Assembly: GCF_014698835.1 (NCBI RefSeq)
Contig: NZ_JACJTU010000010.1
Span: 124,001 to 188,000 of the forward strand
Source: Nostoc paludosum FACHB-159
Lineage (GTDB): Bacteria; Cyanobacteriota; Cyanobacteriia; Cyanobacteriales; Nostocaceae
Direction of reading: 5' to 3'
Length of the DNA: 64,000 nt
Part shown: in pieces, positions 1-9,123 of the stretch
Layout of the letters: the number at the start of each line of letters is the position of its first letter
Numbering within the stretch: the stretch's first letter is position 1
Translations under genes and position numbers: made by a program
Notes under the pieces: generated by a model
Told to the model about the DNA's origin: nothing
The model's input: only the letters and a program-made list of their open reading frames with translations
Databases searched by the model: none

Positions 1-1
1 G

Positions 2-1657
2 GAAAAAGGGCAAGAAAGGCGTCACTTTATCGAACGCCTACAAGCTCATCAACGGGATTATGAAAAACTGTTGGGAGAATTAGAGCAAAAACTCCAAATG
101 CTGCAAAATCCCGATGCTCTTTGTCCGTTGTGCGAACGTCCTTTAGACGAACATCACTGGAGCCGTGTGGTGGAAAAAACCCAAACTGAGTTGGATGATA
201 CTCAAGGGCAGTTTTGGGTAGTGCGGGAACAAATGGCTGTGTCAGATAGAGAAATTCAAGTACTTAGGCAGGAATATCGAGAAATATCGCAACAATTAGC
301 GATTTATGACGGTTTGCGCGAACAGCGGGGACAATTGGCAGCACAGTTAGAAGCGACAACTGATGTCCAACATCAATTACAACAAATTGTTGCTGAAAAA
401 CAACATTTAGAGCGATCGCTACAAGCTGGTGATTACGCTCCCGAACAACAAGCCGAACTCCGAAAGTTAGACCAATATCTGCAACAAGTTAATTATAATG
501 AGCAAGACCATGCCCTAGCTCGCAGCGAAGTTGAGCGCTGGCGTTGGGCAGAAATTAAACAAAGCCAGATTAAAGACGCTACTAAGCGACAAGCACAGCT
601 AGTAGCCCGAAAGCCAGAACTAATAGCTACTATTGCCGAATTACAAGCCAGAATTCAGCTAGAACAAACTAACTCTGAATGTGCCAAACAAATTGCGGCT
701 CTGGAACGTCACATTGTTGAAATTGGCTACAGTTCGGAACTGCACAACAACCTCCGTATAGGTGTTAAGCAAGCTCAATCTTGGCATTTGCGGTATCAGC
801 AACTTTTAGCAGCCCACCAGCAATATCCCCAACTCCAGACGAGATTGCAAGAACTAGAAGAATCTAGAGGCGTCAGAATAACGGAGCGACAAAAACTTGC
901 CAACCAAATCGAAAGCATAATCGAGCAACTACAAGCAACAGCCAACCCATCTGCCCAAATTCAAGCCCTAGAGCAGCAGCTAGCAATACGCAGACGCCAA
1001 CTCGACGAGCAAATTGCCAAGTTGGGGCGTTTAGAACAGTTGGCGCATCAACTCCAAACGCTGCAAATTCAATACGAACAACAGTACAAACAACTACAAT
1101 CTTGCAAGCACGAACAACGTGTTTATCAGGAATTAGCCCAGGCTTTTGGTAAAAATGGTATCCAAACACTGATGATTGAAAATGTCTTGCCGCAACTGGA
1201 AGCCGAGACAAATCAATTACTTTCGCGTTTGAGTGCTAATCAATTTCATGTACAATTTATTACTCAAAAAGCTGGGCGTCATGGAAAATCAACTAAGAAA
1301 AATGCCAAGTTAATAGACACCTTGGATATTTTAATCGCCGATTCCAGAGGAACGAGGGCTTATGAAACTTATTCTGGGGGAGAAGCTTTTAGAATTAACT
1401 TTGCTATCCGTTTAGCCTTGGCGAAATTATTAGCGCAACGGGCGGGGGCGGCGTTGCAATTGTTGATTGTGGATGAGGGCTTTGGGACACAGGATGCTGA
1501 AGGATGCGATCGCTTAGTTGCAGCGATTAATGCAATCGCTTCTGATTTTGCTTGCATTCTCACTGTCACCCACATGCCCCACCTCAAAGAAGCTTTCCAA
1601 GCGAGGATTGAGGTGAATAAAACTCAGCAAGGTTCGCAGTTGAGTTTGTCGATTTAA
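2..1657 (+). CDS. sbcC: SbcC-like exonuclease subunit (5' partial)
   Basis: The C-terminal part of an SbcC/Rad50-type ATPase, which with SbcD cleaves DNA hairpins and ends. The frame is open from base 2, so the N-terminal Walker A half lies outside the window. The visible part starts in the coiled coil. A zinc-hook CPLC motif lies near bases 130-140, followed by a long Gln/Glu/Leu-rich coiled coil. The C-terminal ATPase lobe carries a signature-like YSGGEAFRINFAIRLALAK and a Walker B LLIVDEGFGTQD, then the THMPHLKEAF segment. Gene order fits a truncation by the window edge rather than a broken gene. The TTG at base 71 is not needed as a start. The SbcD partner is not in view. The family call is firm from the hook plus ATPase motifs; a general SMC-like protein is the only alternative. 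Confidence 0.9.
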   Translation, partial: EKGQERRHFIERLQAHQRDYEKLLGELEQKLQMLQNPDALCPLCERPLDEHHWSRVVEKTQTELDDTQGQFWVVREQMAVSDREIQVLRQEYREISQQLAIYDGLREQRGQLAAQLEATTDVQHQLQQIVAEKQHLERSLQAGDYAPEQQAELRKLDQYLQQVNYNEQDHALARSEVERWRWAEIKQSQIKDATKRQAQLVARKPELIATIAELQARIQLEQTNSECAKQIAALERHIVEIGYSSELHNNLRIGVKQAQSWHLRYQQLLAAHQQYPQLQTRLQELEESRGVRITERQKLANQIESIIEQLQATANPSAQIQALEQQLAIRRRQLDEQIAKLGRLEQLAHQLQTLQIQYEQQYKQLQSCKHEQRVYQELAQAFGKNGIQTLMIENVLPQLEAETNQLLSRLSANQFHVQFITQKAGRHGKSTKKNAKLIDTLDILIADSRGTRAYETYSGGEAFRINFAIRLALAKLLAQRAGAALQLLIVDEGFGTQDAEGCDRLVAAINAIASDFACILTVTHMPHLKEAFQARIEVNKTQQGSQLSLSI

Positions 1658-1669
1658 TTACGAATAGTT

Positions 1670-3073
1670 TTAATTGTATTTAACCCGTGCATCCAGACCA
1701 TAGGAACGGAGCATTTTCGTTACCCTTTCTGCTTCAGCGCGATCGCTAAATGCTCCAGCATTCACATAATCCCCCAGGTTTGATTCCTCTGCCACAGCAT
1801 TAGGTATATATTGTTGCACTTTAGTGAGAGTTTCATTACTGAAAATTGGCACAATAACTGTATAGCGAGAGTTACCAACTAAGATGTTGCCGTTAGTTTC
1901 AGGTGATAAATAGCCATTAGTAACGGGTACTACATAGCGGTTAGTTTCAACAGAATTGCCCCCATTTAAGTTATTCAATCCTAATGCTTCCCAAGTTTGC
2001 CAATCTACATTTCCAGTAGAATTGAGTCGAGAAGATTGCTGGAATGCCATTACAGAGTCTCTAGTATAATCACTGTAATAGCCATCAGAATTGGCATTAA
2101 AAAAGCCTAATTGGAACAAACGGTCTTGAACTAATCTGACATTATCTGAGCGATCGCCAACAGTGAGATAATTTCTAGCTGGTTGTTGAGTAGCATATCC
2201 ACCAGCTGAGGCTCTACGTACTGCTGCTAAAACTTGGGCATTGGCTGTGCCATTAACTGGTAGTTTATAATCTTGTTGAAAGTTGGCGATCGCTTCTCTA
2301 GTAATTGGGCCAGTAGTCCCAGTGGGATTAGCTTTAAAATAACCTAGTTGTCGTAAACGCTCTTGCAGTTCTCTGATTTGTTGACTGGAAAGACTCGATT
2401 TAGCTTGAGCCGGAGAAGAACCTACTAGTGCGTTCCAAGTTTGCTGACCGACAACTCCAGTGACAGATATACCGGCATTTCGCTGGAATGCAATCACAGC
2501 ATCTTTAGTAATTCGCCCAAAATTTCCTGTGGGATTAGCATTAAAGTAACCGCGCTGCTTTAGACGTTGTTGCAACTTGGTCACGGCTGCACCAGTGCTA
2601 CCTTGAGAGAGAGTAGGATATTGATTTACTGCCGATGGCGAATTTCGATTAACATTCCTACTAGAGGTTTGACTCTGACACGCTCTTTGCAACGCTCTTT
2701 GAGTACTAGGGCCTATAAAACCAACCGCAGGTAATCTATTAGCTTGCTGAAATTTGATTACAGCATTCTGAGTCAAAGTAGCAAACTTGCCTGTCACCGG
2801 GCCTTTGAAGTAGCCTAACTTTTTTAAACATCTTTGGCTACTGGCGACTTGCGAACCATTACTTCCAATTTTCTGAAGTGCTAAAACTTCCCCAGCAACA
2901 CTGAGAATTCCCATAGTCAATGCTACAGACAAAAGACGCATTGCAGCAGAGCTAGGTAAATTTTTCCAATTCAAAAATTTTAAAATAACTGGCAGATGAA
3001 CAACCTTGATACTTTCAGATGCCTCAAAGGCTGAGGCTAGCTCAGTTAAAGAGCTATCTACCCCTGTTTCCAC
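1670..3073 (-). CDS. Peptidoglycan-binding protein with four PG_binding_1 repeats and SPOR-like tail
   Basis: A 467-residue envelope protein. About 43 cytoplasmic residues precede one hydrophobic segment (about 44-62), so the rest should lie in the periplasm. Four PG_binding_1-type repeats follow, at about 73-130, 152-216, 230-285 and 305-366, each with the LxxLGYF....TxxAVxxFQ pattern. The last 30 residues (VNAGAFSDRAEAERV onward) resemble a SPOR peptidoglycan-binding domain. No catalytic domain is seen, so it probably binds or scaffolds the cell wall. It is convergent with the sbcC-like gene, only 12 bases away. An internal ATG at residue 45 would give a shorter protein starting at the membrane segment. 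Similar long cytoplasmic leaders occur in Nostoc wall proteins, so the long form is kept. Confidence 0.85.
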   Translation of the reverse strand: METGVDSSLTELASAFEASESIKVVHLPVILKFLNWKNLPSSAAMRLLSVALTMGILSVAGEVLALQKIGSNGSQVASSQRCLKKLGYFKGPVTGKFATLTQNAVIKFQQANRLPAVGFIGPSTQRALQRACQSQTSSRNVNRNSPSAVNQYPTLSQGSTGAAVTKLQQRLKQRGYFNANPTGNFGRITKDAVIAFQRNAGISVTGVVGQQTWNALVGSSPAQAKSSLSSQQIRELQERLRQLGYFKANPTGTTGPITREAIANFQQDYKLPVNGTANAQVLAAVRRASAGGYATQQPARNYLTVGDRSDNVRLVQDRLFQLGFFNANSDGYYSDYTRDSVMAFQQSSRLNSTGNVDWQTWEALGLNNLNGGNSVETNRYVVPVTNGYLSPETNGNILVGNSRYTVIVPIFSNETLTKVQQYIPNAVAEESNLGDYVNAGAFSDRAEAERVTKMLRSYGLDARVKYN

Positions 3074-3203
3074 TTGTTTTTTTCAAGTTATGACCATACA
3101 AGATTATACCATTCACTCTGTGTAATATTTATTTTTGTATGATTCTTTACAACTAGAGGAGTAGGGAGTTGGGAAGTAGGGCAAGCATAGGGGAATAACT
3201 CCT

Positions 3204-3231
3204 AATGCCCAATGCCCAATGCCCAATGCCC
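3204..3231. repeat. Heptamer tandem repeat (AATGCCC x4)
   Basis: Four perfect tandem copies of the 7-mer AATGCCC sit immediately 3' of the SH3-domain gene. The same heptamer (or its complement GGGCATT) recurs in many other gaps of the window. This is the short tandemly repeated repetitive sequence type known from Nostoc-group genomes. Confidence 0.85.
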
Positions 3232-3236
3232 CATAC

Positions 3237-3746
3237 CTATTGTTCATCAGTTTTTTCAGTATTACCTGCTTTCACCCAACCTTCTTGTCCGCTATCTTCC
3301 AAACGGATTTTTTGCCAAGCTTTATCTTCGCTTTCTTCCAAGACAATAATTTTCTGATTAAAACCAACGCCACCAATACGTTCACCGTCTTGATTTGGTT
3401 GTGCCCGCAAACTCAAACCATCAGCCCAACTCACACGCCCTCGGTAAGCTCCTGATGGTAATGGTGTTGGGGATGGGGTAGGTTGAGGTGATTCAGTGGG
3501 GGTGGGTGTAGGGGTTGGACTGGAAGGTGATTTAGTGGGGCTGGGTGTAGGGGTGGGTTTACCTCCAGGCTCAGTTGCTTTTGGAGCTTGGGCTTTCACC
3601 AAGGGGCTATCATTGGAGAAAATCGGTTTGGCAGGAGGTATGCCAGTGCGATTCATGAAATAGAGTGCAACTGCAACACCGCTACCAATTAATACAGCGA
3701 TCGCTAAGAAAAAGCCAAGTAAATACTTTATTAAGCCAGAAAACAT
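3237..3746 (-). CDS. Membrane-anchored SH3-domain protein
   Basis: A 169-residue protein with three parts. An N-terminal transmembrane helix covers about residues 7-27. A Pro/Thr/Ser linker at about 55-97 is built from PTPTPSPTKS-like repeats. A C-terminal bacterial SH3-like fold at about 100-165 is marked by GLSLRAQPNQDGERIGGV and GWVKAGNT. Such domains usually bind peptidoglycan or protein ligands outside the membrane. The linker would let the SH3 domain reach into the periplasm. It lies 160 bases downstream of the PG-binding gene on the same strand, which is upstream in transcription order, and both look like wall-associated proteins. No enzyme motif is seen and the exact role is unknown. 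Confidence 0.8.
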   Translation of the reverse strand: MFSGLIKYLLGFFLAIAVLIGSGVAVALYFMNRTGIPPAKPIFSNDSPLVKAQAPKATEPGGKPTPTPSPTKSPSSPTPTPTPTESPQPTPSPTPLPSGAYRGRVSWADGLSLRAQPNQDGERIGGVGFNQKIIVLEESEDKAWQKIRLEDSGQEGWVKAGNTEKTDEQ

Positions 3747-3778
3747 AATTAATACCTGATTATCTACGGGTCAATCAA

Positions 3779-3970
3779 TTTTAGATTTTGGATTTTGGAT
3801 TTTGGATTGTAAAGAGACCACAAAGGGACGCAGTGTGGTCTATTCCAATCGATTATTCTAGCTGCCACTCTGTTATACCAATTTGCAAAATGAATGCAAC
3901 AGATGGATTGATAGAACCCTTTAACACAGAGAAATTTCCAATCCAAAATCTAAAATCTAAAATCCAAAAT
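3779..3970. repeat. Inverted arrays of ATTTTGGATT-type repeat
   Basis: At 3779-3810 the sequence repeats ATTTTGGATT units; at 3938-3970 the complement (AATCCAAAATCTAAAAT) is repeated. The two arrays face each other across about 130 bases of apparently noncoding DNA, so the whole could fold into a long hairpin. Small open frames here are built on the repeat and are not believed. Confidence 0.7.
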
Positions 3971-3974
3971 GGTA

Positions 3975-5486
3975 TCAGCGTAGCTTACCGAAGCTATCGC
4001 TCAAAGGGCTGTGTTTCGATGCTAAACGCGCCCTCCCCGCAGCAGCCCATTCTTGAAGTTGCTGAATTTGCTCTACGGCGGTTCGTGCTAAGGGGATAAT
4101 TTGACTGGCAGCCTCTAAAATATCGTCTTTAGTAAAATCACGATTTTGGCTAAATCCAATGTGCATGGCTTCAATTAAAGTTTGCTCAATTTCTGCCCCA
4201 GAAAAATCAGGTGTCTCATAAGCTAATCTATCGATGTCATAACTTTTTAAGTTGTGGGGGCGCAGTCGGGATAAATGAACATTAAAAATTGCTTTTCTCT
4301 CTTCTTGGGTAGGCAAACCGACAAAGAAAATTTCATCAAATCGCCCTTTACGCAGCATTTCTGGCGGTAGGGCTTGGATATCGTTGGCGGTGGCGACGAC
4401 AAACACGGGTGAGGTTTTTTCAGCTAGCCAGTTAATAAATGTGCCAAACACACGGCTAGTAGTGCCCGCATCACCTTTGCTACCAAGTCCGGAAAAGGCT
4501 TTATCTATTTCATCAATCCACAAAATACAAGGGGCGAGGGCTTCAGCTACCTGAATCATTTGGCGGGTGCGAGATTCGGACTCGCCTACCAAACCACCAA
4601 ATAACCGCCCGACATCCAAACGTAGCAGGGGTAAATGCCAGTGATGAGCGATCGCTTTTGCCGTTAACGATTTACCAGTTCCCTGAATACCCACCAACAT
4701 TAAACCACGGGGGTGCGGTAATCCGTACTGCCTTGCCCGTTCGCTAAATGAGCCTCCCCGACGAATCAGCCAGTCTTTTAAGTTATCCAGCCCGCCGATA
4801 TCAGAAATTTGCTCAGTGGCGGGGTAGAAGTCGAGGATTTGGGTTTGGCGGATAGTTTGGCGTTTTTCTTCCAAAACCAGATCCACGTCTTCTGGCTGCA
4901 ATTCCCCGTGGCTAGCGATCGCTCTTGCCAAAACTCGCCGAATCCGTTCCATCGAAAGTCCTTGACAAGAGCGCACCAAGTCATCTAAAACTTTTCCAGA
5001 AAGTGAGTTCCCAGTACTTTGCAGTAAGCGTTCCACCTCAGTTTTAATTTCTGGGGCGCTGGGTAGGGGAAACTCCACGACTGTCAGCACTTCGGTTAAA
5101 TCGTCAGGAATGGCGATGCGTGGCGAAAGCAGTACAATATTTTTTGGTTGCGACTTCAGGAGTCGGGCGAGATTGCGGAGTTTGCGAGCGATCGCCACAT
5201 CTTCTAAAAAGCGATGATAATCTCGTAAAATCAATACCGCAGGTGCGGAAGCTGGTAATTTTTCCACAAATTCCAAAGCTTGCAGCGGATTACGCCGCCC
5301 AAACCCTGCATCATTAGGGTTTCCCTGGTAACCATCGACAAAATCCCAAGTATACACTGGGCGATTACCTTGGTTTGCTGCTTCTTCCCGGATAGATGCT
5401 TCTACTCGCTCCTCTTCATAAGTGGGAATATAAATCAAAGGATAGCGGGCGCGTAGCAGTAGTTTAAACTCATCACGAAAGCTCAT
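3975..5486 (-). CDS. ycf46: Ycf46-like AAA+ ATPase
   Basis: A 503-residue AAA+ protein of the Ycf46 type found in cyanobacteria and plastids of some algae. The first 220 residues are a degenerate ATPase-like domain. The second half has a clear Walker A (GIQGTGKS, about 266-273), Walker B (ILWIDEID, about 321-328), a VVATANDI sensor-1 region and a RKGRFDEIFFV arginine-finger/second-region-of-homology stretch. Studies in cyanobacteria link the family to CO2 use and photosynthetic regulation. The last residues (SKHSPLSDSFGKLR) are encoded by a dispersed repeat that supplies the stop codon, so the C-terminal tail may be recent. A single start at 5486 is preceded by an AG-rich stretch (AGGAGTGAGTTC), giving the expected length. 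Confidence 0.9.
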   Translation of the reverse strand: MSFRDEFKLLLRARYPLIYIPTYEEERVEASIREEAANQGNRPVYTWDFVDGYQGNPNDAGFGRRNPLQALEFVEKLPASAPAVLILRDYHRFLEDVAIARKLRNLARLLKSQPKNIVLLSPRIAIPDDLTEVLTVVEFPLPSAPEIKTEVERLLQSTGNSLSGKVLDDLVRSCQGLSMERIRRVLARAIASHGELQPEDVDLVLEEKRQTIRQTQILDFYPATEQISDIGGLDNLKDWLIRRGGSFSERARQYGLPHPRGLMLVGIQGTGKSLTAKAIAHHWHLPLLRLDVGRLFGGLVGESESRTRQMIQVAEALAPCILWIDEIDKAFSGLGSKGDAGTTSRVFGTFINWLAEKTSPVFVVATANDIQALPPEMLRKGRFDEIFFVGLPTQEERKAIFNVHLSRLRPHNLKSYDIDRLAYETPDFSGAEIEQTLIEAMHIGFSQNRDFTKDDILEAASQIIPLARTAVEQIQQLQEWAAAGRARLASKHSPLSDSFGKLR

Positions 5487-5617
5487 GAACTCACTCCTAT
5501 CAATCTGACGAACTCCAGCTTTTTTAAATTTATTTAAAAATAAAATACAAAAATTTTTTCAACTTCAATTACTGTACTAATTCCTAATATCTCTTTTATC
5601 TAAATAATTTCTCTACA

Positions 5618-5643
5618 CAAGAAAACCCTCCAGATAGGAGGGT
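5618..5643 (-). terminator. Rho-independent terminator
   Basis: A 7-bp GC-rich stem (ACCCTCC/GGAGGGT, bases 5625-5643) with a 5-base loop is followed on the minus strand by TTTTCTT. It sits 125 bases downstream of the OLD-family gene and would end its transcript before ycf46. Confidence 0.7.
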
Positions 5644-5767
5644 ATGAGTTAAAGTTTACCGATTTAACAAGCCTATTGCTTATCTAAGTGTAAAACATAA
5701 GTTTTGTAACTTATATTACTCAAATTTTATGTCGTACTTATACCATAAATTGCTTTCAGGTATATGA

Positions 5768-7720
5768 TTAATGACATTTCTTTAAGTAATATCCTAATTC
5801 TTCAGCCAATTCAGATAAAAAATCAGGTTTATTCTCAACTAACCATTCTGTAAGCTTATAAGAGTGCTTAGTTTTTCTAAATTCCAACTTATTGTCACAA
5901 AATTCTTGGAACATACTTTCAAGGATATTTGCACCGTGAACCTTAGATAACCAATTATTATCTAAAACTTCTTCTCTTTTTACACCTTGAAGCAGATAGG
6001 ATTTTTCGTGTTTAATTTTATCGATATATTCTTGTACCTGAGTAATGCTAATAGGTATTTCTAGCCATATAGCTTCTTCATTAATTATCAGTGATATAGC
6101 TTCAGTATCAAGTAGATAATTCTCGTACATAGGTAGGCGTAAAAAAGTCACGCCTCTCTTCTTTAGTTCTTGAATTTTTGTTTCTGTCTTACTTTCTCTA
6201 TCAAATATAAATCCAATTACTGGCGGAAACAGACTTGCTCCCGTTGTGAGTTTTTTGTAAATATCAAAAACAAGGTCAGAGCGTTTTCCATCCAAAAGAG
6301 CATCAGTACTATTGACACATAAAATTTTAATACCCATTAATGGTATCTTTGCAACTTTCTCCAATACCAATGGAAAACATTTTTCTTCAGTTTGTCCTTC
6401 TACCCAGAGAATATTATCAGCACCAAAAACGTCAGATAATCTAACTCCAAGTTCAGCTAAAACTTCGTTTTGCGATTCTATCTCTTTTGTATTTATTACT
6501 GATGCTGTTGTTTGGCAATCTTGATATTGGAGTTTGATAATAGTAGATGGATTCGCTGATGCAATAATTTCTGGCGAATGAGTAGCAATAAAATATTGGT
6601 GCTGGGGAAACTGTTTAAGAGTTTCTATAAGTTTTTTAGCTGCACCTGGATGTAAAAAAGATTGTGGTTCATCAATAATGATTGTTCTATGTTCTTCAGA
6701 AGAAACTAGAATATATAAAATTGCTAGTACTTGACTAACTCCACTTCCACATAAGGAAAGAGAAAGTGATAAATCATTTCTGTGAAGATTATCTGTATTC
6801 CAAACCATAATTTCAATATTTGCGTCATCTCTCATTACGACAGAAATCCATTTGATCTCCGGTAATACGTCTGAAACTAATTTATTGAAATGAGCAAACA
6901 TCCCTGGAATTTTACCCTGCAATATAAAAAGTACTTCTGCAAGATTAGAAGCGTTTGATTTTAGTTCTGTATCAGCTTTATTCTCGCATTTACAAATTCC
7001 AACGTTTAGACGTTCAGCCTGAAATCGATAAATACGATTCTGAAATTTATCAAACAATTTGGAACCTATACTTTCTTGAATTTTTCCACTATATTTAACA
7101 AAAGGTTCCTGTACTTCATCATCAGAATAAGTAGTCTCTTCAATAACTATTTTATTGCTATCATCAAATTTAATTTTGTAAAAAACTTTTTGAAAAGCTT
7201 GCTTGTACAATTCAAAATTAAGTAGTTTTATTAAACTATCATTATCGATTTTTATATTGGATTGCAAAGATATGCTTATATCTACAAAACCAGGATTGTC
7301 TAAAAAATCTTGAAATTTTTTAGCGGCGTATCTTACAGATTCGTCAATAGCACTCATATATTCGTCATGATAGCGATCTGGATCGTAGTCATATTTATCA
7401 GCAATAAAATAATATTTTTCAGTTGCTGCTCTAGGAATTCCAACTGAAGGTCAATGTTTTAAAAAACTTCGCAATTCTTCTTTATTAATATGCAAATTAA
7501 TTTCTATTTTGGATTCTTTTTGTATACTGGAAAGCTTGTTCGGTAAAGTATTTAAACTTCTGTGAGGATGATTTCCAAAATTTAGGGTCAGTACCTCAAG
7601 TAAAGACGTTTTTCCTGAATTATTTCGCCCAACAATAATATTAATACCTGGCGAAAATTCCATTAGCCCAGAATCGAGATATGATTTATAGTTAAATACT
7701 TGCAGATTCTTAATAAACAT
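5768..7720 (-). pseudogene. OLD-family ATPase/nuclease interrupted by one in-frame TGA
   Basis: Two open segments in the same frame form one 650-codon gene. The N-part (7720-7451) has Walker A GRNNSGKT (residues 31-38). It ends at a TGA (7453-7451). The same frame then stays open through the C-part, which has its first ATG at 7357. The C-part has an ABC-type signature (LSLCGSGVSQ), Walker B TIIIDEPQSFLHP, a switch His in ATHSPE, and a TOPRIM-like domain (NILWVEGQTEE, then GFIFDRES). This is the architecture of OLD-family endonucleases, several of which act in phage defence. Because no base is lost and 31 conserved-looking codons follow the stop, the break is a point change, a base-call error or a recoded stop. 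Without readthrough neither half would be active. Terminated by the hairpin near 5630. Confidence 0.8.
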
Positions 7721-7785
7721 TTTGTATCATTTATTGATTTACTTAATTCTATTATTGGCAATTTGATTTATTTTGCCAAGTAAAA

Positions 7786-7818
7786 CCTAAAAACCCAGCT
7801 TCTTTAAGAAACTGGGTT
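7786..7818 (-). terminator. Terminator-like hairpin with U-run on the minus strand
   Basis: AACCCAG...CTGGGTT arms (7792-7798 and 7812-7818) with an inner TTCTT/AAGAA extension are followed on the minus strand by a T-run. The position suits the end of the DUF177 transcript. The same palindrome type is a common dispersed repeat in cyanobacteria, so it may be a repeat that doubles as a terminator. Confidence 0.55.
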
Positions 7819-7903
7819 CTATGGAAATGCTATCGATTAGCTTAGTAAACTACTGCATAACTTGTAAGACTTAAAGTGAAAAAGTGATGTGCAGTAATAT
7901 AGA

Positions 7904-8425
7904 TTATTGTCCTGGAAGTTGCTTTTTCAAAGCTTCTAAACCAGCCCAGCGGTTGTCAACTGGCTTATCAATTGACTTTTCGTAACTATCAGCATTAATT
8001 GGAGGAATACCTGGACAATTGCGATCGCACAGTTGGCGTTGAGGCATTGCTAAGCACATTTGCTCATACAGCCATTCGCTGGGAGAAAAATAACCATCGG
8101 GTGGTAAAGTTTCTACCAAATCTTCCACAGTTACTTCCCTTTCTAAAGGCAAGTCTTTTAACTGATTTGCAGTTTCATCTAACCAGATGATTTCCTTCGT
8201 ATCAATCCCCAAGCGTTGATTATATTGCTGCAAACAGCGGTTGCAGGTACAAGTAATAATAGCTTCTGCCTGACCGGATACTTCCAGATAATTACCATGA
8301 TGCTGTACGCGTACACGACCGCGAACTGGTGTCAACGTTTCCAGACCAGGCAGAAATTCCTTAACTTGAACTTCCTCTGTCCGCTCCGATGCTCTAGTTA
8401 GCTGCGGAATATAAATTGCGTCCAT
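7904..8425 (-). CDS. DUF177 / YceD-family protein
   Basis: A 173-residue protein of the DUF177 (YceD) family. The diagnostic segment is the cysteine cluster CTCNRCL (about residues 59-65) followed by acidic blocks ending in PPDGYFSPSEW. E. coli YceD affects large-subunit ribosomal RNA accumulation, and in plants the family is needed for 23S rRNA maturation. A second Cys-rich end (LCDRNCPGIPP) suggests metal binding. It lies just downstream of jag-yidC-rnpA-rpmH on the same strand, separated by 182 bases. This fits a ribosome or translation-linked role. The start at 8425 is the only ATG before the conserved region. Confidence 0.85.
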   Translation of the reverse strand: MDAIYIPQLTRASERTEEVQVKEFLPGLETLTPVRGRVRVQHHGNYLEVSGQAEAIITCTCNRCLQQYNQRLGIDTKEIIWLDETANQLKDLPLEREVTVEDLVETLPPDGYFSPSEWLYEQMCLAMPQRQLCDRNCPGIPPINADSYEKSIDKPVDNRWAGLEALKKQLPGQ

Positions 8426-8565
8426 AGGATTTGTGAGACATCCTCACGAAAATTTATCTTGATTATCAGCAATTGGTCTGATAGTACATTTTTTATTTTA
8501 TCTCTTAGGGATAATAGAAATTTTGAAATTATGTTGTTAGAGTTCTCAATTCACTCTTAACCCAT

Positions 8566-8593
8566 GTAGAGACGCGATTAATCGGGTCTCTAC
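8566..8593. repeat. Dispersed palindromic repeat (GTAGAGAC...GTCTCTAC)
   Basis: A 28-base imperfect palindrome with 8-bp outer arms, between jag and the DUF177 gene. A close relative lies at 44485-44508 and another inside the receiver-Ycf55 gene near 35893-35922. Confidence 0.65.
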
Positions 8594-8607
8594 TCCTAAT
8601 CCCTAAC

Positions 8608-9123
8608 TTACTCCAACGCAGCCGGACGCACAACCAAATGACGATGTGGTTCTTTGCCACGACTGAAGGTTTCTAAATCTCCAAAATCTTTCAAGAAAGT
8701 ATGTACTTGACGCCGTTCCGCAGAACTGAGAGATTTAATTTCCACTTCTCTACCAGAAAAGCGCACTTCATCGGCTGCTGCTTCTGCTAATGCGCGAATT
8801 TCGGCTTGTCTTTTGACACGGTAGCCATTCAACTCAATGGTGTAAGAAGCTTGTCCTTCCTCGGATTGGCTCAAGTTGAGAACCGAATTTGCTAGATATT
8901 GAATTGCATCTAGCACAGAACCATCGGGCCCAATTAATACCTGGATTTGTTCTGGTGTCAAATTCGTTTCATCAATTGTTAACCAGTAGCTATCTGATTC
9001 TGGGAAATCCTCGTCTTGAGGTTGGGCAGCTTCTAAATTACCGTGAATCTCAGTAGATATCCCACTGAGTTCCAGCAGTGTTTTTAACCACTGCTGACCT
9101 CGCTGCATGGGAATATTGCTCAT
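8608..9123 (-). CDS. jag: Jag/KhpB-like KH-R3H RNA-binding protein
   Basis: A 171-residue cytoplasmic RNA-binding protein. The middle (about 55-105) has a KH-type fold with [14 protein letters not shown], the Jag version of the GxxG loop. The C-terminal half is an R3H domain ([20 protein letters not shown]...RHLVV). Family members bind RNA and affect cell elongation and division in Gram-positives. The N-terminal Jag_N domain seen in firmicute proteins is absent, as usual in cyanobacteria. Its start overlaps the yidC stop by 4 bases, implying translational coupling, and the yidC-jag order is conserved across bacteria. Confidence 0.9.
   Translation of the reverse strand: MSNIPMQRGQQWLKTLLELSGISTEIHGNLEAAQPQDEDFPESDSYWLTIDETNLTPEQIQVLIGPDGSVLDAIQYLANSVLNLSQSEEGQASYTIELNGYRVKRQAEIRALAEAAADEVRFSGREVEIKSLSSAERRQVHTFLKDFGDLETFSRGKEPHRHLVVRPAALE

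Noticed and set aside
873-1587. Open frames on the minus strand inside the sbcC-like gene
   Set aside because: Shadow frames of the Gln-rich coding strand with no family-like sequence.
7357-7720. Two separate genes (small ATPase and OLD-like protein)
   Set aside because: The two share one frame with only a TGA between and coding-like sequence on both sides, so one interrupted gene fits better.
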